64,000 nt of DNA, from positions 275,955 through 339,954 of the forward strand of contig NZ_JBBKAH010000011.1 in the NCBI RefSeq assembly GCF_037652055.1. The letters run 5' to 3'. Every line of letters begins with the position of its first letter. Within the stretch, counting starts at the first letter, position 1. The position numbers and the translations under genes are program-made. Source of the stretch: Pelagibius sp037652055. GTDB taxonomy: Bacteria > Pseudomonadota > Alphaproteobacteria > Kiloniellales > Kiloniellaceae. The notes beneath the pieces are model-generated. The model made no database searches, was not told the origin of the DNA, and saw nothing but the letters and a program-made list of their open reading frames with translations. Below are positions 32,924-41,250 of the stretch, in pieces.

Positions 32924-33490
32924 TCAGTGAATTTCGATATAGAAGGTCGCCCAGGGCCAGCGCAGTTCGTCCTCGGCGGTGAGCGCCCGCCCGTCAGGGT
33001 AGCTGTAGACCACCCAGAGCGGCCCGCGCTGGCCGAGTGCGAGCGGCTTTCCGTCCTGGCGGATGCCGACGATCCAATCGAGCGCCTGCAGCTCGTCCCA
33101 GGTGATCTCGCTGGCGTAGCCGTCGAGCGCCAGCAGCATGACGCCGCTGCCGCCTCCCTCCCTGGCCCCGCCGACGGCCGCGACCAGGTCTTTCAGATAG
33201 GGCCCTTCCAGGGTGACCGGCTCGGGCCAGTCTTCCAGCACGATCTCGGCCTTGTGCATGCCGAGAGCTTCCAGCATGGCGAGGTCGAATGCCGCCGCCT
33301 TGTCGAAGCCACGCTCGTGGTACTTCAGGAAGGGGTCCTTGGCCGCATCGAAGGGGCCGCGGTTGGTGTTTTGGATATTGCCGGCGACGGTGACCACCAC
33401 CGCGCCCTCCGGGGTCGGCAATTCCGCCGCCACGGCGGGTGCCGCGGCCGCCAGCAGCCACACCAGGGCGGCGATCGTCCGTCTGAGCAT
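32924..33490 (-). CDS. Secreted protein of YedY-like molybdopterin-fold type, no cofactor Cys
   Basis: Protein of about 188 residues with a signal peptide (MLRRTIAALVWLLAAAAP, cleavage near AVAA-E). The body contains VTLEGPYLKDLVAAVG, LLALDGYASEITWDEL and GIRQDGKPLALGQRGPLWVVY, the pattern of small SUOX/YedY-like fold proteins. The mature chain has no cysteine, so it cannot bind molybdenum through Cys as YedY does, and a non-catalytic role is likely. Start: ATG 33490 is favoured because GAAGAGGA lies about nine bases upstream; ATGs at 33499 and 33496 are too close to it. Confidence 0.72.
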   Translation of the reverse strand: MLRRTIAALVWLLAAAAPAVAAELPTPEGAVVVTVAGNIQNTNRGPFDAAKDPFLKYHERGFDKAAAFDLAMLEALGMHKAEIVLEDWPEPVTLEGPYLKDLVAAVGGAREGGGSGVMLLALDGYASEITWDELQALDWIVGIRQDGKPLALGQRGPLWVVYSYPDGRALTAEDELRWPWATFYIEIH

Positions 33491-33560
33491 CTGCATCATT
33501 CCTCTTCGATGAGTCTTCCGGGGGCCCGGATGAGTTGAACGCGCGATCTGTTGAACGAGA

Positions 33561-34619
33561 TCAGTTGAAGGCGATCTGGGCCTTCATGACCTGGCTGCGG
33601 TCGCCGGCCAGCTCGAAGGCCTTCACCGCGTCGTCGAAGGCGATGGTGTGGGTGATCAGCGGCTTCACCTGGATGAGGCCCTTGGCGATCATCTCCACGG
33701 CCAGCGGGAACTCCTCGTGGAAGCGGAAGGAGCCGCGCAGCTCCAGTTCCTTGGCGGTCACCTGCGTCATCGGCAGGGTCATGTCGCCGCCGAGGCCGAG
33801 CTGCACGACAACCCCGCGCGGCCTGAGCGCGCCGAGGCCGGCGACCAGCGCCGGCTGCGCGCCGGACGCCTCGCAGAGCACATCGAAGTGGCCCTTGCCG
33901 GCGGCGTAGGCGGCGAGCGCATCGGCCTCCCTGGCGACGTTGCCAGCGACGTTGATAGTGCGGTCGGCGCCGGCCGCGGCGGCGTGCTCCAGCGGCCTGT
34001 CCTCGATGTCGGTGGCGACCACCTCCGCCGCGCCGGCGCGCCGGGCCGCCAGCACCGTGAGGACGCCGATCGGCCCGCAGCCGGTGACCAGCACGCGCTT
34101 GCCGAGCAGCGGCCCGGCGCGGCGGATCGCATGCAGGGCGACCGACAGCGGCTCGGCCATGGCCGCCTCGCCCGCCGTCACGCCGTCCGCCTTCACGCAC
34201 TGCGCGGCGTCGACCAACAGGGCTTCGCGGAACGCACCCTGAATGTGCGGAAACGGCATCGCCGAACCATAGAAGCGCATGTCGAGGCAGTGGTTGGCCA
34301 GGCCTTCCAGGCAGTAGCGGCAGGCGCCGCAGGGCCGCGACGGGTTCACCGCCACCAGGTCGCCCACGGCAAGGCCCCCGGGAAACGTTTCGGCGACATC
34401 CGGGCCCAGCTCGGCGACGCGGCCGGAGACCTCGTGCCCCAGCACCATCGGCTGCTTCAGGCGCACCGCGCCGAAGCCCCCGTGGTGGTAATAGTGCAGG
34501 TCGGAGCCGCAGATGCCGCCGGCGGCGGTGCGCACCAGCACCTGCCCGGGCCCGGGCGCCGCCTCCTGCCAATCGTCGGCGCGGAGGTCCTTGGGGGCGT
34601 GAACGACGAGGGCGCGCAT
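33561..34619 (-). CDS. Zinc-dependent polyol dehydrogenase, L-idonate 5-dehydrogenase-like
   Basis: Medium-chain dehydrogenase of 352 residues. Catalytic zinc ligands are in GICGSDLHYYHHG and LGHEVSG; structural zinc cysteines are in PCGACRYCLEGLANHC; the NAD loop is VTGCGPIGVLT. The double-His CGSDLHYYHHGGFG start is typical of L-idonate 5-dehydrogenases, which oxidise L-idonate to 5-keto-gluconate. The gluconate-5-dehydrogenase-like SDR at 36702 would handle that product, which supports the call. Sorbitol dehydrogenase is the alternative. Confidence 0.85.
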   Translation of the reverse strand: MRALVVHAPKDLRADDWQEAAPGPGQVLVRTAAGGICGSDLHYYHHGGFGAVRLKQPMVLGHEVSGRVAELGPDVAETFPGGLAVGDLVAVNPSRPCGACRYCLEGLANHCLDMRFYGSAMPFPHIQGAFREALLVDAAQCVKADGVTAGEAAMAEPLSVALHAIRRAGPLLGKRVLVTGCGPIGVLTVLAARRAGAAEVVATDIEDRPLEHAAAAGADRTINVAGNVAREADALAAYAAGKGHFDVLCEASGAQPALVAGLGALRPRGVVVQLGLGGDMTLPMTQVTAKELELRGSFRFHEEFPLAVEMIAKGLIQVKPLITHTIAFDDAVKAFELAGDRSQVMKAQIAFN

Positions 34620-34690
34620 GGGGATCCTTTCGGTAGTGTTCCCGAGAGTGCCGAAACGGCAGGCGGCCGGCAAGAGCGTGACGCCTCCTT

Positions 34691-35626
34691 TTAACTGCCC
34701 GAGATCTGCAGCATAGTGCGCTCGGCCTCGGCCAGAATCCACTCCCGGAATGCCACGATACGCGGATCGTGCCGGGTGCCTTCGGGATAGACCAGTTGAT
34801 AGGTGTAGTCCTCGCCAACTGCGAGGGAGAAATCGAACAGTCTCACCAACCGACCCCGGGCGATGTCATCCGCGATCATCGGCAAGTCGGCAAGGCCGAT
34901 AGCGGCGCCGTCAAGCACCGCCTGGACGACATGGCCGGAATCAGAGAACGCAATGCAGCGGCTATCGTCGAAGTCGTCGATACCGGCCTCGGCCATCCAC
35001 ATGCGCCAGTTCGGCCAGATCAGGTCGCCGGTTTTCCAGTCCATGTAGCAGAGCGTTTCTCCGAAGAGGTCACGCGGCTGTTCAAAGCGGACGCCGGTTT
35101 CAAGGAGCCGCTTGCTGCAAATCGCCACGACGCGCGTGTCGAACAGCCTGTGTGAGCGCGCGCCTTCCGTCTGGCCGGCGCCGAAGCGAACGGCGAGGTC
35201 GATATCGTCGAGGTCAAAGCTGCGCAGCTGATCGGTAACGTCGAAGGTCAACTCGAAGGCCGGACAAGCCTGGCGCAAAAGCGAAAGTCTCGGCAGGAGC
35301 CAGTTGGCCGCAAAGCGTGCGCTTAGCGACAGGTGCAACTGGTTGGTGCCGCGCGCCACGCTGCGCGCACGGCCGACCGCGCGCTGCAGGCTGTCGAGCG
35401 CCTCGGCAGCCGCCTCGAACAGCACCGCGCCCGCAGGGGTAAACTGGATACTGCGGCTGCTGCGCGTGAACAGCTTCAGATCAAGCTGATCCTCAATCTC
35501 CTTGATCTGAAAACTGACCGCTGCCGGCGTCAAACCGACCTCCCGCGCCGCGCGCGTAAAATTCAAATGCCGTCCGGCGGCTTCGAAAGTCCGCAGGGCG
35601 CGCGCTCCGGGAAGGTTTCGACGCAT
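34691..35626 (-). CDS. LysR family transcriptional regulator (GcvA-like)
   Basis: Regulator of 311 residues. The N-terminal helix-turn-helix (LNFTRAAREVGLTPAAVSFQ, about residues 21-40) and the linker are of the GcvA type (RALRTFEAAGRHLNFTRAA). The C-terminal part is a periplasmic-binding-like effector domain (VRFGAGQTEGARSHRLFDTR). It is divergent from the aminotransferase gene at 35740, and a T-N11-A type palindrome lies between. It probably regulates that gene and itself. The idonate dehydrogenase lies downstream, 71 bases away, and may be co-transcribed. Confidence 0.93.
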   Translation of the reverse strand: MRRNLPGARALRTFEAAGRHLNFTRAAREVGLTPAAVSFQIKEIEDQLDLKLFTRSSRSIQFTPAGAVLFEAAAEALDSLQRAVGRARSVARGTNQLHLSLSARFAANWLLPRLSLLRQACPAFELTFDVTDQLRSFDLDDIDLAVRFGAGQTEGARSHRLFDTRVVAICSKRLLETGVRFEQPRDLFGETLCYMDWKTGDLIWPNWRMWMAEAGIDDFDDSRCIAFSDSGHVVQAVLDGAAIGLADLPMIADDIARGRLVRLFDFSLAVGEDYTYQLVYPEGTRHDPRIVAFREWILAEAERTMLQISGS

Positions 35627-35640
35627 TTTCGCTTCAAGTT

Positions 35641-35663
35641 TTTCTTACTAATACCTCAAGAAA
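35641..35663. promoter_or_regulatory. LysR-type operator candidate (T-N11-A palindrome)
   Basis: TTTCTT (35641-35646), 11 bases, AAGAAA (35658-35663): a perfect inverted repeat with the T-N11-A spacing of LysR operators. It starts 14 bases upstream of the LysR gene and 76 bases before the divergent aminotransferase gene, in an AT-rich gap. Confidence 0.55.
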
Positions 35664-35739
35664 TATTCGATTCTCCAGCGCTCTTCAACATCCGATATCA
35701 AGTCGACTTTGATGAAATCGGCTGTCCAGGAGTAACCGG

Positions 35740-36555
35740 ATGTCAAGCTCCCGAAATCCCTATGTCACGCAACACAACGGACGGACGGCGAGCGCCGAGG
35801 ACCTCGCTCCCCTCGCCTTTGCCGGGTTCGCGCACTTCACCGCCATGCAAGTCCGCGGCGGGAAGATCCGCGGCCTCGACCTTCACCTGCAACGCTTGAG
35901 CTCCGCGTCGATGAGACTGTTTGGGCATGCGCCGCCCGACGAGCAAGTGCTGTCCCATCTGCGCGCCGCCCTGCGCGCCGGTCCTCCCAACCTCTCGCTC
36001 GTTGCGACGGTATATTCGCCGGCGGGAGAATTCACCACGGGAAGTCCGGGCGACGTACCGGAAATGCTGGTGCGCAGCGGCCCCGCGGCGTCGGGACCGT
36101 CAGGACCGCTGAGGCTTGCGGCGGTGCCCTACGAGCGCACGCTTCCAACGGTCAAGCACGTCGGCGAAGTCGCCAAGACGTACTTTCTGCGCCAGGCCGC
36201 CGCCCAGGGCTTCGATGACGCCGCCTTCGTCGACCGGCGCGGCCGGCTGAGCGAAGCGTCGATCTGGAACCTGGCATTCTGGGACGGCACTTCGGTGGTG
36301 TGGCCCGAGGCCGAGATGCTGCAAGGCACCACAATGGCGATCCTGCAACGGCAGCTGGACCGTCTGGGGGTGCCGCAGCGCAGCCAGGAAGTCACGCTTG
36401 CCGACCTGCCGACACTGACCGGTGCGGTGGTGATGAACTCCTGGACGCCGGGCGTGGCGGTGCGGGGGATCGGAGAGATGCCACTGCCCGCCGCCCCCGA
36501 CCTGCTGGAGCTGCTGCACCGCGCCTTTCAGGCCGAGCCTCTCAGTTCCCCCTAG
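35740..36555 (+). CDS. Aminotransferase class IV family protein
   Basis: PLP enzyme of 271 residues. It has the PLP Lys in VKHVGEVAKTYFLRQAA, the acidic segment DAAFVDRRGRLSEASIWNLAFW (Glu that holds the pyridine ring), and EAEMLQGTTMAILQRQLD for phosphate binding. The fold is shared by D-amino acid aminotransferase, branched-chain aminotransferase and aminodeoxychorismate lyase; substrate is unclear. The ATG follows CAGGAGTAACCGG. It is divergent from the LysR gene and probably its target. Confidence 0.88.
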   Translation: MSSSRNPYVTQHNGRTASAEDLAPLAFAGFAHFTAMQVRGGKIRGLDLHLQRLSSASMRLFGHAPPDEQVLSHLRAALRAGPPNLSLVATVYSPAGEFTTGSPGDVPEMLVRSGPAASGPSGPLRLAAVPYERTLPTVKHVGEVAKTYFLRQAAAQGFDDAAFVDRRGRLSEASIWNLAFWDGTSVVWPEAEMLQGTTMAILQRQLDRLGVPQRSQEVTLADLPTLTGAVVMNSWTPGVAVRGIGEMPLPAAPDLLELLHRAFQAEPLSSP

Positions 36556-36701
36556 GGAACCTCGCGCGGTCCGGCGGCGGCGTGTTGACGATGACGGTGA
36601 ACGGCAGCGCTGTGTGAGGGAGACGCTCCGGTGGTTGACGGACCCGCCTGCTTGACCCACAAAGACGGCCCGCCTCGCCGTCACCAGCAGGACTTCCGCC
36701 C

Positions 36702-37484
36702 ATGGACTCGCTTTCCCTCTTCGACCTCACCGGCAGGCGCGCGCTGATCACCGGCTCCAGCCGCGGCATCGGCTTTGCCCTGGCGAAGGGGCTGGCCGGT
36801 GCCGGCGCCGAGGTGATTCTGAACGGCCGCGACGAAGCGCGCCTGACGGCCGCGGCCGAAGCGCTGAAGGCCGAGGGCGCCCCTGAGAACGTTGCCATTC
36901 ACCTGCTGGGCTTCGACGCCACCGACCACGCGGCGGTGAAAGCGGCGGTCGATCGCTTCGAGCAGGACATCGGCGCCATCGACATCCTCATCAACAACGC
37001 CGGCATGCAGCACAGGACGCCGCTGGAGGATTTCGACCCCGCCGACTTCGCGCGGCTGATGGAGACCAACGTCACCACGGTGTTCAACGTCGGCCAGGCG
37101 GTGGCGCGCCACATGATCGCGCGCGGGCGCGGGCGCATCGTGAACATCTGTTCCGTGCAGTCGGCGCTCGCGCGGCCCGGCATCGCGCCCTACACCGCCT
37201 CCAAGGGCGCCGTCGCCAACCTGACCAAGGGCATGGCGACCGACTGGGCGAAACACGGCCTGCAGGTGAACGGCCTCGCGCCCGGCTACTTCGAGACCGA
37301 GCTGAACGCCGCACTGGTCGCCGACCCGGCGTTCTCCGCCTGGCTCGCCAAACGCACGCCCGCCGGCCGCTGGGGCAAGGTCGAGGAACTGGTCGGCGCG
37401 GCGATCTTCCTTGCGGGCGAGTCCGCCAGCTTCGTGAACGGCCACATCCTCTACGTCGACGGCGGCATCACCGCGAGCCTCTGA
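36702..37484 (+). CDS. SDR oxidoreductase, gluconate 5-dehydrogenase-like
   Basis: Classical SDR of 260 residues. Cofactor loop ALITGSSRGIGFALA, NNAGMQHRTPLEDF, catalytic Ser and YTASK (NICSVQSALARPGIAPYTAS), then VNGLAPGYFETELN. The NNAGMQ(H/R)RTP and GYFETE segments are characteristic of gluconate 5-dehydrogenases, which interconvert 5-keto-D-gluconate and D-gluconate. The idonate-type dehydrogenase at 33561 would supply the substrate. No gluconate kinase or permease is in the window. Confidence 0.86.
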   Translation: MDSLSLFDLTGRRALITGSSRGIGFALAKGLAGAGAEVILNGRDEARLTAAAEALKAEGAPENVAIHLLGFDATDHAAVKAAVDRFEQDIGAIDILINNAGMQHRTPLEDFDPADFARLMETNVTTVFNVGQAVARHMIARGRGRIVNICSVQSALARPGIAPYTASKGAVANLTKGMATDWAKHGLQVNGLAPGYFETELNAALVADPAFSAWLAKRTPAGRWGKVEELVGAAIFLAGESASFVNGHILYVDGGITASL

Positions 37485-37539
37485 TCCCGCCGCCACCGGC
37501 CAGCCTTCAGCCACCGCCGCCGCGGCCGCCGCCCGATAT

Positions 37540-37555
37540 TCAACCAAATGGTTGA
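37540..37555. promoter_or_regulatory. ArsR operator, upstream copy
   Basis: TCAACCAAATGGTTGA, an inverted repeat with seven-base arms. A second copy is centred 40 bases downstream, four helical turns away, so two dimers could bind the same DNA face. Confidence 0.75.
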
Positions 37556-37578
37556 CAATCGGGCGGCACCCCTCTATA

Positions 37579-37596
37579 TTCAACCACATGGTTGAA
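37579..37596. promoter_or_regulatory. ArsR operator overlapping the start codon
   Basis: TTCAACCACATGGTTGAA, a perfect palindrome. The ATG inside it (37588) is the start codon of the ArsR-type gene, so bound repressor would cover the start of its own gene. Confidence 0.78.
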
Positions 37597-37953
37597 CTTG
37601 AAGCCGCCCGCCTAGATGCCATCTTTCACGCCCTCGGCGACGCGACGCGCCGGCAGATGCTGCGCGACCTCGCCGCCGGCGAGCGGACGGTCGGCCAGCT
37701 CGCCGAGCCCTTCGACATCTCGCTGGCGGCCGCCTCCAAGCACATCAAGGCGCTGGAGAACGCCGGACTGATCCGCCGCGAGGTGCGCGGGCGCACCCAC
37801 CTTTGCCGCCTGGAGCCCGGACCGCTGGCCAGCGCCCACGAATGGCTGACCTTCTACAAGCGGTTCTGGAACGAGCGCCTGGACCTGCTGGAGCGTCTGC
37901 TGCGCCAGGAAGCGGGCCGAGCCTCCCCCCCGAAGAATGGAGACGACAAATGA
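37588..37953 (+). CDS. ArsR/SmtB family transcriptional regulator
   Basis: Winged-helix regulator of 121 residues: FHALGDATRRQMLRDLAAGE, then DISLAAASKHIKALENAGLI for the recognition helix and RRGRTHLCRLEP-like wing (VRGRTHLCRLEPG). No metal-binding Cys pair is seen, so it is the non-metal type usually paired with SRPBCC proteins. The start ATG lies inside a palindromic operator, and its stop overlaps the SRPBCC gene (ATGA). It is likely an autorepressor of the ArsR-SRPBCC-DUF899 set. Confidence 0.93.
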   Translation: MVELEAARLDAIFHALGDATRRQMLRDLAAGERTVGQLAEPFDISLAAASKHIKALENAGLIRREVRGRTHLCRLEPGPLASAHEWLTFYKRFWNERLDLLERLLRQEAGRASPPKNGDDK

Positions 37954-38483
37954 ACGACCTCGCCAGACTGGATCCCTACGGCGTGCTGACCGAGCCCGCC
38001 ACCTTGAAAATCCAGCGCCTGCTGCCCGGCCCCATCGAGCGCGTCTGGGCCTTTCTCACGGAGAGCGACCTGCGGCGCCAGTGGTTGGCCGCGGGCGACA
38101 TGGAACTGAGCGTCGGCGCGCCCTTCGAACTGACCTGGCGCAACGCCGAGCTGACCGATCCGCCGGGGCAGCAGCCGGAGGGCGTTTCCGGGGAGCACAG
38201 CATGGAGAGCCGCATCACCGAGCTCGATCCGCCGCGCAAGCTGACCTTCACCTGGACCAACAGCGGCGACGTCTCCTTCGAGCTGGAGCCGAGGGGCGAC
38301 GACGTGCTGCTGACCGTCATTCATCGCCGCCTGCGCGACCGCTCGATGATGCTGATGGTCGGCCCCGGCTGGCACGCGCACCTCGATGTCCTGGAGGCGC
38401 GGATGCGGGGCAGGAAGCCGGTGCCCCACTGGGACAACTGGACCCGCCTGAAAAAGGAATACGCCGAGCGCATTCCGGTCTGA
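37950..38483 (+). CDS. SRPBCC family protein (AHSA1-like)
   Basis: Protein of 177 residues of the START/Bet v1-like superfamily: IQRLLPGPIERVWAFLTESD, RRQWLAAGDME, then SRITELDPPRKLTFTW and the C-terminal helix MMLMVGPGWHAHLDVLEARM. Such proteins hold hydrophobic ligands in a cavity; the ligand is not known. Coupled to the ArsR gene by an ATGA overlap, a very common gene pair. Confidence 0.93.
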   Translation: MNDLARLDPYGVLTEPATLKIQRLLPGPIERVWAFLTESDLRRQWLAAGDMELSVGAPFELTWRNAELTDPPGQQPEGVSGEHSMESRITELDPPRKLTFTWTNSGDVSFELEPRGDDVLLTVIHRRLRDRSMMLMVGPGWHAHLDVLEARMRGRKPVPHWDNWTRLKKEYAERIPV

Positions 38484-38519
38484 CGGCCCCCCGGATTGGT
38501 TGCACCAAGGAGAGTGACG

Positions 38520-39539
38520 ATGACCACGCACGTGACCGGTACGAGAGAAGAAGGGCTGGCGGCCCGCCTGGCGCTGCCGGCAGCCGAGAAGGACCTGACG
38601 CGGCGCAGCGACGAACTCGCGCGGCGCCGCCGGGAACTGCCTTGGGTCCGGGTCGACAAGGCCTACCGCTTCGACACCGACGACGGCGGCGCCTCGCTGG
38701 CGAAGCTCGGCAGGCGGCAGGCAGGCCGCTTGCGGCGCGGCGCAGGGGCTGTGCCGCGCCGCCGGCGAAGCGCCACGATCGGAAGAGCCGCGCAAATCTG
38801 CCTGGCCGTGTCGATCGTCGCGAGCGTGCTGACGGCGGGCGCGGGCCGGGCGGCCGAACCGGTCCTCGAGCGGATGCCCGCCGACCTCGAAGCCCGCTTT
38901 GCCTTGAGCGCCCTGCCCGCGGCGCTGCGCGAGGGTGCGGCCGTCTATCTGCTCGACCCGCAGCAGGGTTACCGGCTTTCCCGCGAGGGAACCAGCGGCC
39001 TGACCTGTCTTGTCGAACGCACTGTCTGGGAATGGGTCGACTTCCGCGACGACATCTACATTCCGCTCTGCTACGACGCCGCGGGCACGAAGGCCCACCT
39101 GAAAGTCATCATGGACGCGGCCGCGCTGCGCGCCGAGGGAATGGGCCCCGCCGCGTTGAAGGCCGAGATCGAACGCCGCTACAGAGACGGAATCTATCGC
39201 GCGCCGGAAAAGCCCGGCCTTTCCTACATGGTCGGTCCGGTCATGCGCGCCCTGGGGCCGCCCGACTTCAAGCTGCACACCATGGCGATGCCGCACCTGA
39301 TGGTCTATGCGCCGCACGCCACGAACGAGGACATCGGCGCGCAGCCCGAGCTCGCCGATCGCGCGACCCTCGTCTATCCCTTCATCGACAGGCAGGGCAA
39401 CGGCGAGCAGACCTACATCATCCAGATGCTGGGGGAGGCGGAAAAGGCGCAGATCCTGGCCGACGAGAAGACCCTGGTGGAAGACCTCTGCGCCTACCGC
39501 GACGTCCTCTGCCTGCCGGAGATGACGCACGCGCAGTGA
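38520..39539 (+). CDS. Chimeric ORF: DUF899 N-terminal remnant joined to a secreted protein
   Basis: The 339-codon frame has two unlike halves. Residues 1 to about 62 (ARLALPAAEKDLTRRSDELA, LPWVRVDKAYRFDTDDG) are the start of a DUF899 thioredoxin-like protein, cut off just before its core. From about residue 78 a separate protein seems to begin: GTG at 38751 gives MPRRRRSATIGRAAQ, a hydrophobic core and ALTAGAGRA-type cleavage, a good signal peptide. The mature part (about 225 residues) is of no family I know; it has VEWVWEWVDF-like aromatic segments and PFIDRQGNGEQTYIIQMLG near the end. The true start may be 38751 (262 residues). AAGGAGAG precedes ATG 38520. Either the deletion fused the genes, or only the second part is functional. 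Confidence 0.6.
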   Translation: MTTHVTGTREEGLAARLALPAAEKDLTRRSDELARRRRELPWVRVDKAYRFDTDDGGASLAKLGRRQAGRLRRGAGAVPRRRRSATIGRAAQICLAVSIVASVLTAGAGRAAEPVLERMPADLEARFALSALPAALREGAAVYLLDPQQGYRLSREGTSGLTCLVERTVWEWVDFRDDIYIPLCYDAAGTKAHLKVIMDAAALRAEGMGPAALKAEIERRYRDGIYRAPEKPGLSYMVGPVMRALGPPDFKLHTMAMPHLMVYAPHATNEDIGAQPELADRATLVYPFIDRQGNGEQTYIIQMLGEAEKAQILADEKTLVEDLCAYRDVLCLPEMTHAQ

Positions 39540-39552
39540 ACCCCGCGTCACG

Positions 39553-39954
39553 CTAGTCCCGGTACAGCACCAGGTCGATCTCGACGCGCGCGTCGCGGGC
39601 CAGCGCGGTGACGCCGACCGTAGTGCGGCCCGGCAGGCGGGCGTCGTCCGGGTAGTAGACCTTGTAGACCTCGTTCATGCCGGGAAAGTCGGTCTTGAAG
39701 TCGGTCAGGTAGACCCGCGCGAAGGCGGTGTCCGCCAGGCTATAGCCGGCGTGGGCGGCGATGCGCTCCAGGTTCTTGAACACCAGGTGCGTCTGCGCCC
39801 CGATGTCGGCCGGCAGCGGCGCGGCGAGGTCGTCCGGGTCGGCCGGCAGCTGGCCGGTGATGTAGAGGAACGGCCCGGCCTGGACCGCGTGGCTGTACCG
39901 GGCGCCGGGCGGCGCCGGCGCGGCATCGGGGGCATTCAGGTGCTTCAGGGGCAT
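39553..39954 (-). CDS. RidA family protein
   Basis: Protein of 133 residues of the RidA/YjgF/UK114 family, which hydrolyses reactive enamine/imine intermediates. It has YSHAVQAGPFLYITGQLP, the middle KNLERIAAHAGYSL, VRVYLTDFKTDF-like strand (ARVYLTDFKTDFPGMNEVY) and the end GRTTVGVTALARDARVEIDL. The key Arg is in the ALARDARVEIDL part, but it is shifted compared with the usual C-terminal motif, so enamine deaminase activity is not certain. Confidence 0.9.
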   Translation of the reverse strand: MPLKHLNAPDAAPAPPGARYSHAVQAGPFLYITGQLPADPDDLAAPLPADIGAQTHLVFKNLERIAAHAGYSLADTAFARVYLTDFKTDFPGMNEVYKVYYPDDARLPGRTTVGVTALARDARVEIDLVLYRD

Positions 39955-39994
39955 GGCTTTTCGGCTCTCTTTCTGCTCGGCAGGGCGACGACGC

Positions 39995-40960
39995 TCACAT
40001 CCACTGTGCGATCATCTTGTGCTGCACGTTGGCCTGGGCGGCAACCCGATAGTACGCGATGAGCTCGCGCAGCGGATTCGAAAGGCGTTCGAAGCCGGAG
40101 ATGAAGGCGACCACGACGCCGATGGTGGTCTCGCCCTCGATCACCATGAGGCCGCCGACCAGCAGCACGCTGAGCGGCGCGACGGCGCTCAGCAGGTTCA
40201 TCAGCGCCTTCTGGCCGAACTTCCAGAGAAAGATGCGCATGCGGTTGTCGTAGATACGGTCGAGGGAGAGCGGCAGGCCGCTGTGGCTGAAATCGTCGTC
40301 GCCGCCCGGCAGCTCCGTCACCTGGTCGCCGAGGCTGCGCAGCATACCGACGCGCCGCTCCATCAGGCGGTTGATGCGTGCCTGCAGCAGGGGCATGAGG
40401 ATGATCTGCGGCACGATGAAGATCAGGCTGATCGCCGCCACCAGCGGCTCGACATAGAGCATGTATCCGCCCATCGCCAGCAGCATGCCGCCGTTGATAA
40501 CCGGCTGCGACAGGCCCTCGCCGACGAAACCGCCGAGGCGGTCGATCTCGGCGCCGATGATGGAGACGGCCTCGCCGCTGTGCTGCGCCGCACCGTCGCC
40601 GTTGTGCCGCTCGTAGAGGTGCGTGAGGTGCGCGCGGTTGTAGCGCACGGCGCTCTCGCTGAGCCAGCCCTGGTACATGTGCAGGGCATACTTGGTGATC
40701 CCCTGGACCAGCAAGACCGCCAGATAGATACCAGCCAGCAGCCACAGCAGGTCGAGTTCGCGGTCCTTCATCACCTCGTCGACGATGCGCCGCTGCAACT
40801 CCAGCGGGATGGCGGTGAGCCCGGCCGCCGCGGCGGCGAGCAGGCAGATCCAGACCTGGTGGCGGCCGCTCATGCGCCAGACGTAGCCGAACAGCGTGGT
40901 GGCAGGGCTGTCGTCGCCGGTTCGCCGGATGCGGCGCGGGTGGAACAGGAATTTTGACAT
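39995..40960 (-). CDS. ABC transporter transmembrane domain alone (no ATPase domain)
   Basis: Protein of 321 residues that corresponds to the membrane half of a type IV ABC exporter: ALHMYQGWLSESAVRYNR, then LTHLYERHNGD, and six predicted helices ending near RELIAYYRVAAQANVQHKMI. The usual nucleotide-binding domain of about 240 residues is absent; the chain ends at once with a stop and the next gene is RidA. Upstream and downstream no separate NBD gene is found. It may be a split half-transporter with the ATPase elsewhere, or a remnant. The frame is intact and well conserved in look, so selection may still act. Confidence 0.85.
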   Translation of the reverse strand: MSKFLFHPRRIRRTGDDSPATTLFGYVWRMSGRHQVWICLLAAAAAGLTAIPLELQRRIVDEVMKDRELDLLWLLAGIYLAVLLVQGITKYALHMYQGWLSESAVRYNRAHLTHLYERHNGDGAAQHSGEAVSIIGAEIDRLGGFVGEGLSQPVINGGMLLAMGGYMLYVEPLVAAISLIFIVPQIILMPLLQARINRLMERRVGMLRSLGDQVTELPGGDDDFSHSGLPLSLDRIYDNRMRIFLWKFGQKALMNLLSAVAPLSVLLVGGLMVIEGETTIGVVVAFISGFERLSNPLRELIAYYRVAAQANVQHKMIAQWM

Positions 40961-41250
40961 GAAGAATCCTCTACAGATTGCCGACCGATCCGGACCGGCC
41001 GCGCTCCGGAATTTCGGCCGCCAGGGAGCGGAGGCAACCCCTTGCCTTCGAAAGGCCCCTCGTGGTCCAAGGGCGACAACGCCCGATCAACCGGCAGTGT
41101 TCCCGCGGGGCCCTCGTATGTCCGTGCGGCTTGCCGCTCCGCCGGGGCACTTGTATGCTTTTCCTCCGTCAGTCCGGAAAAAATGACAAATTACACATCC
41201 GGACGCTAAAATCTGCGTCTGCGCACGGCCGGGCGGGAGGGAGACTAAAA

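Noticed and set aside
40961..41250. Upstream extension of tupB or a small gene
   Set aside because: The upstream frame is not family-like, while ATG 41251 has a strong ribosome site; no separate gene is supported.
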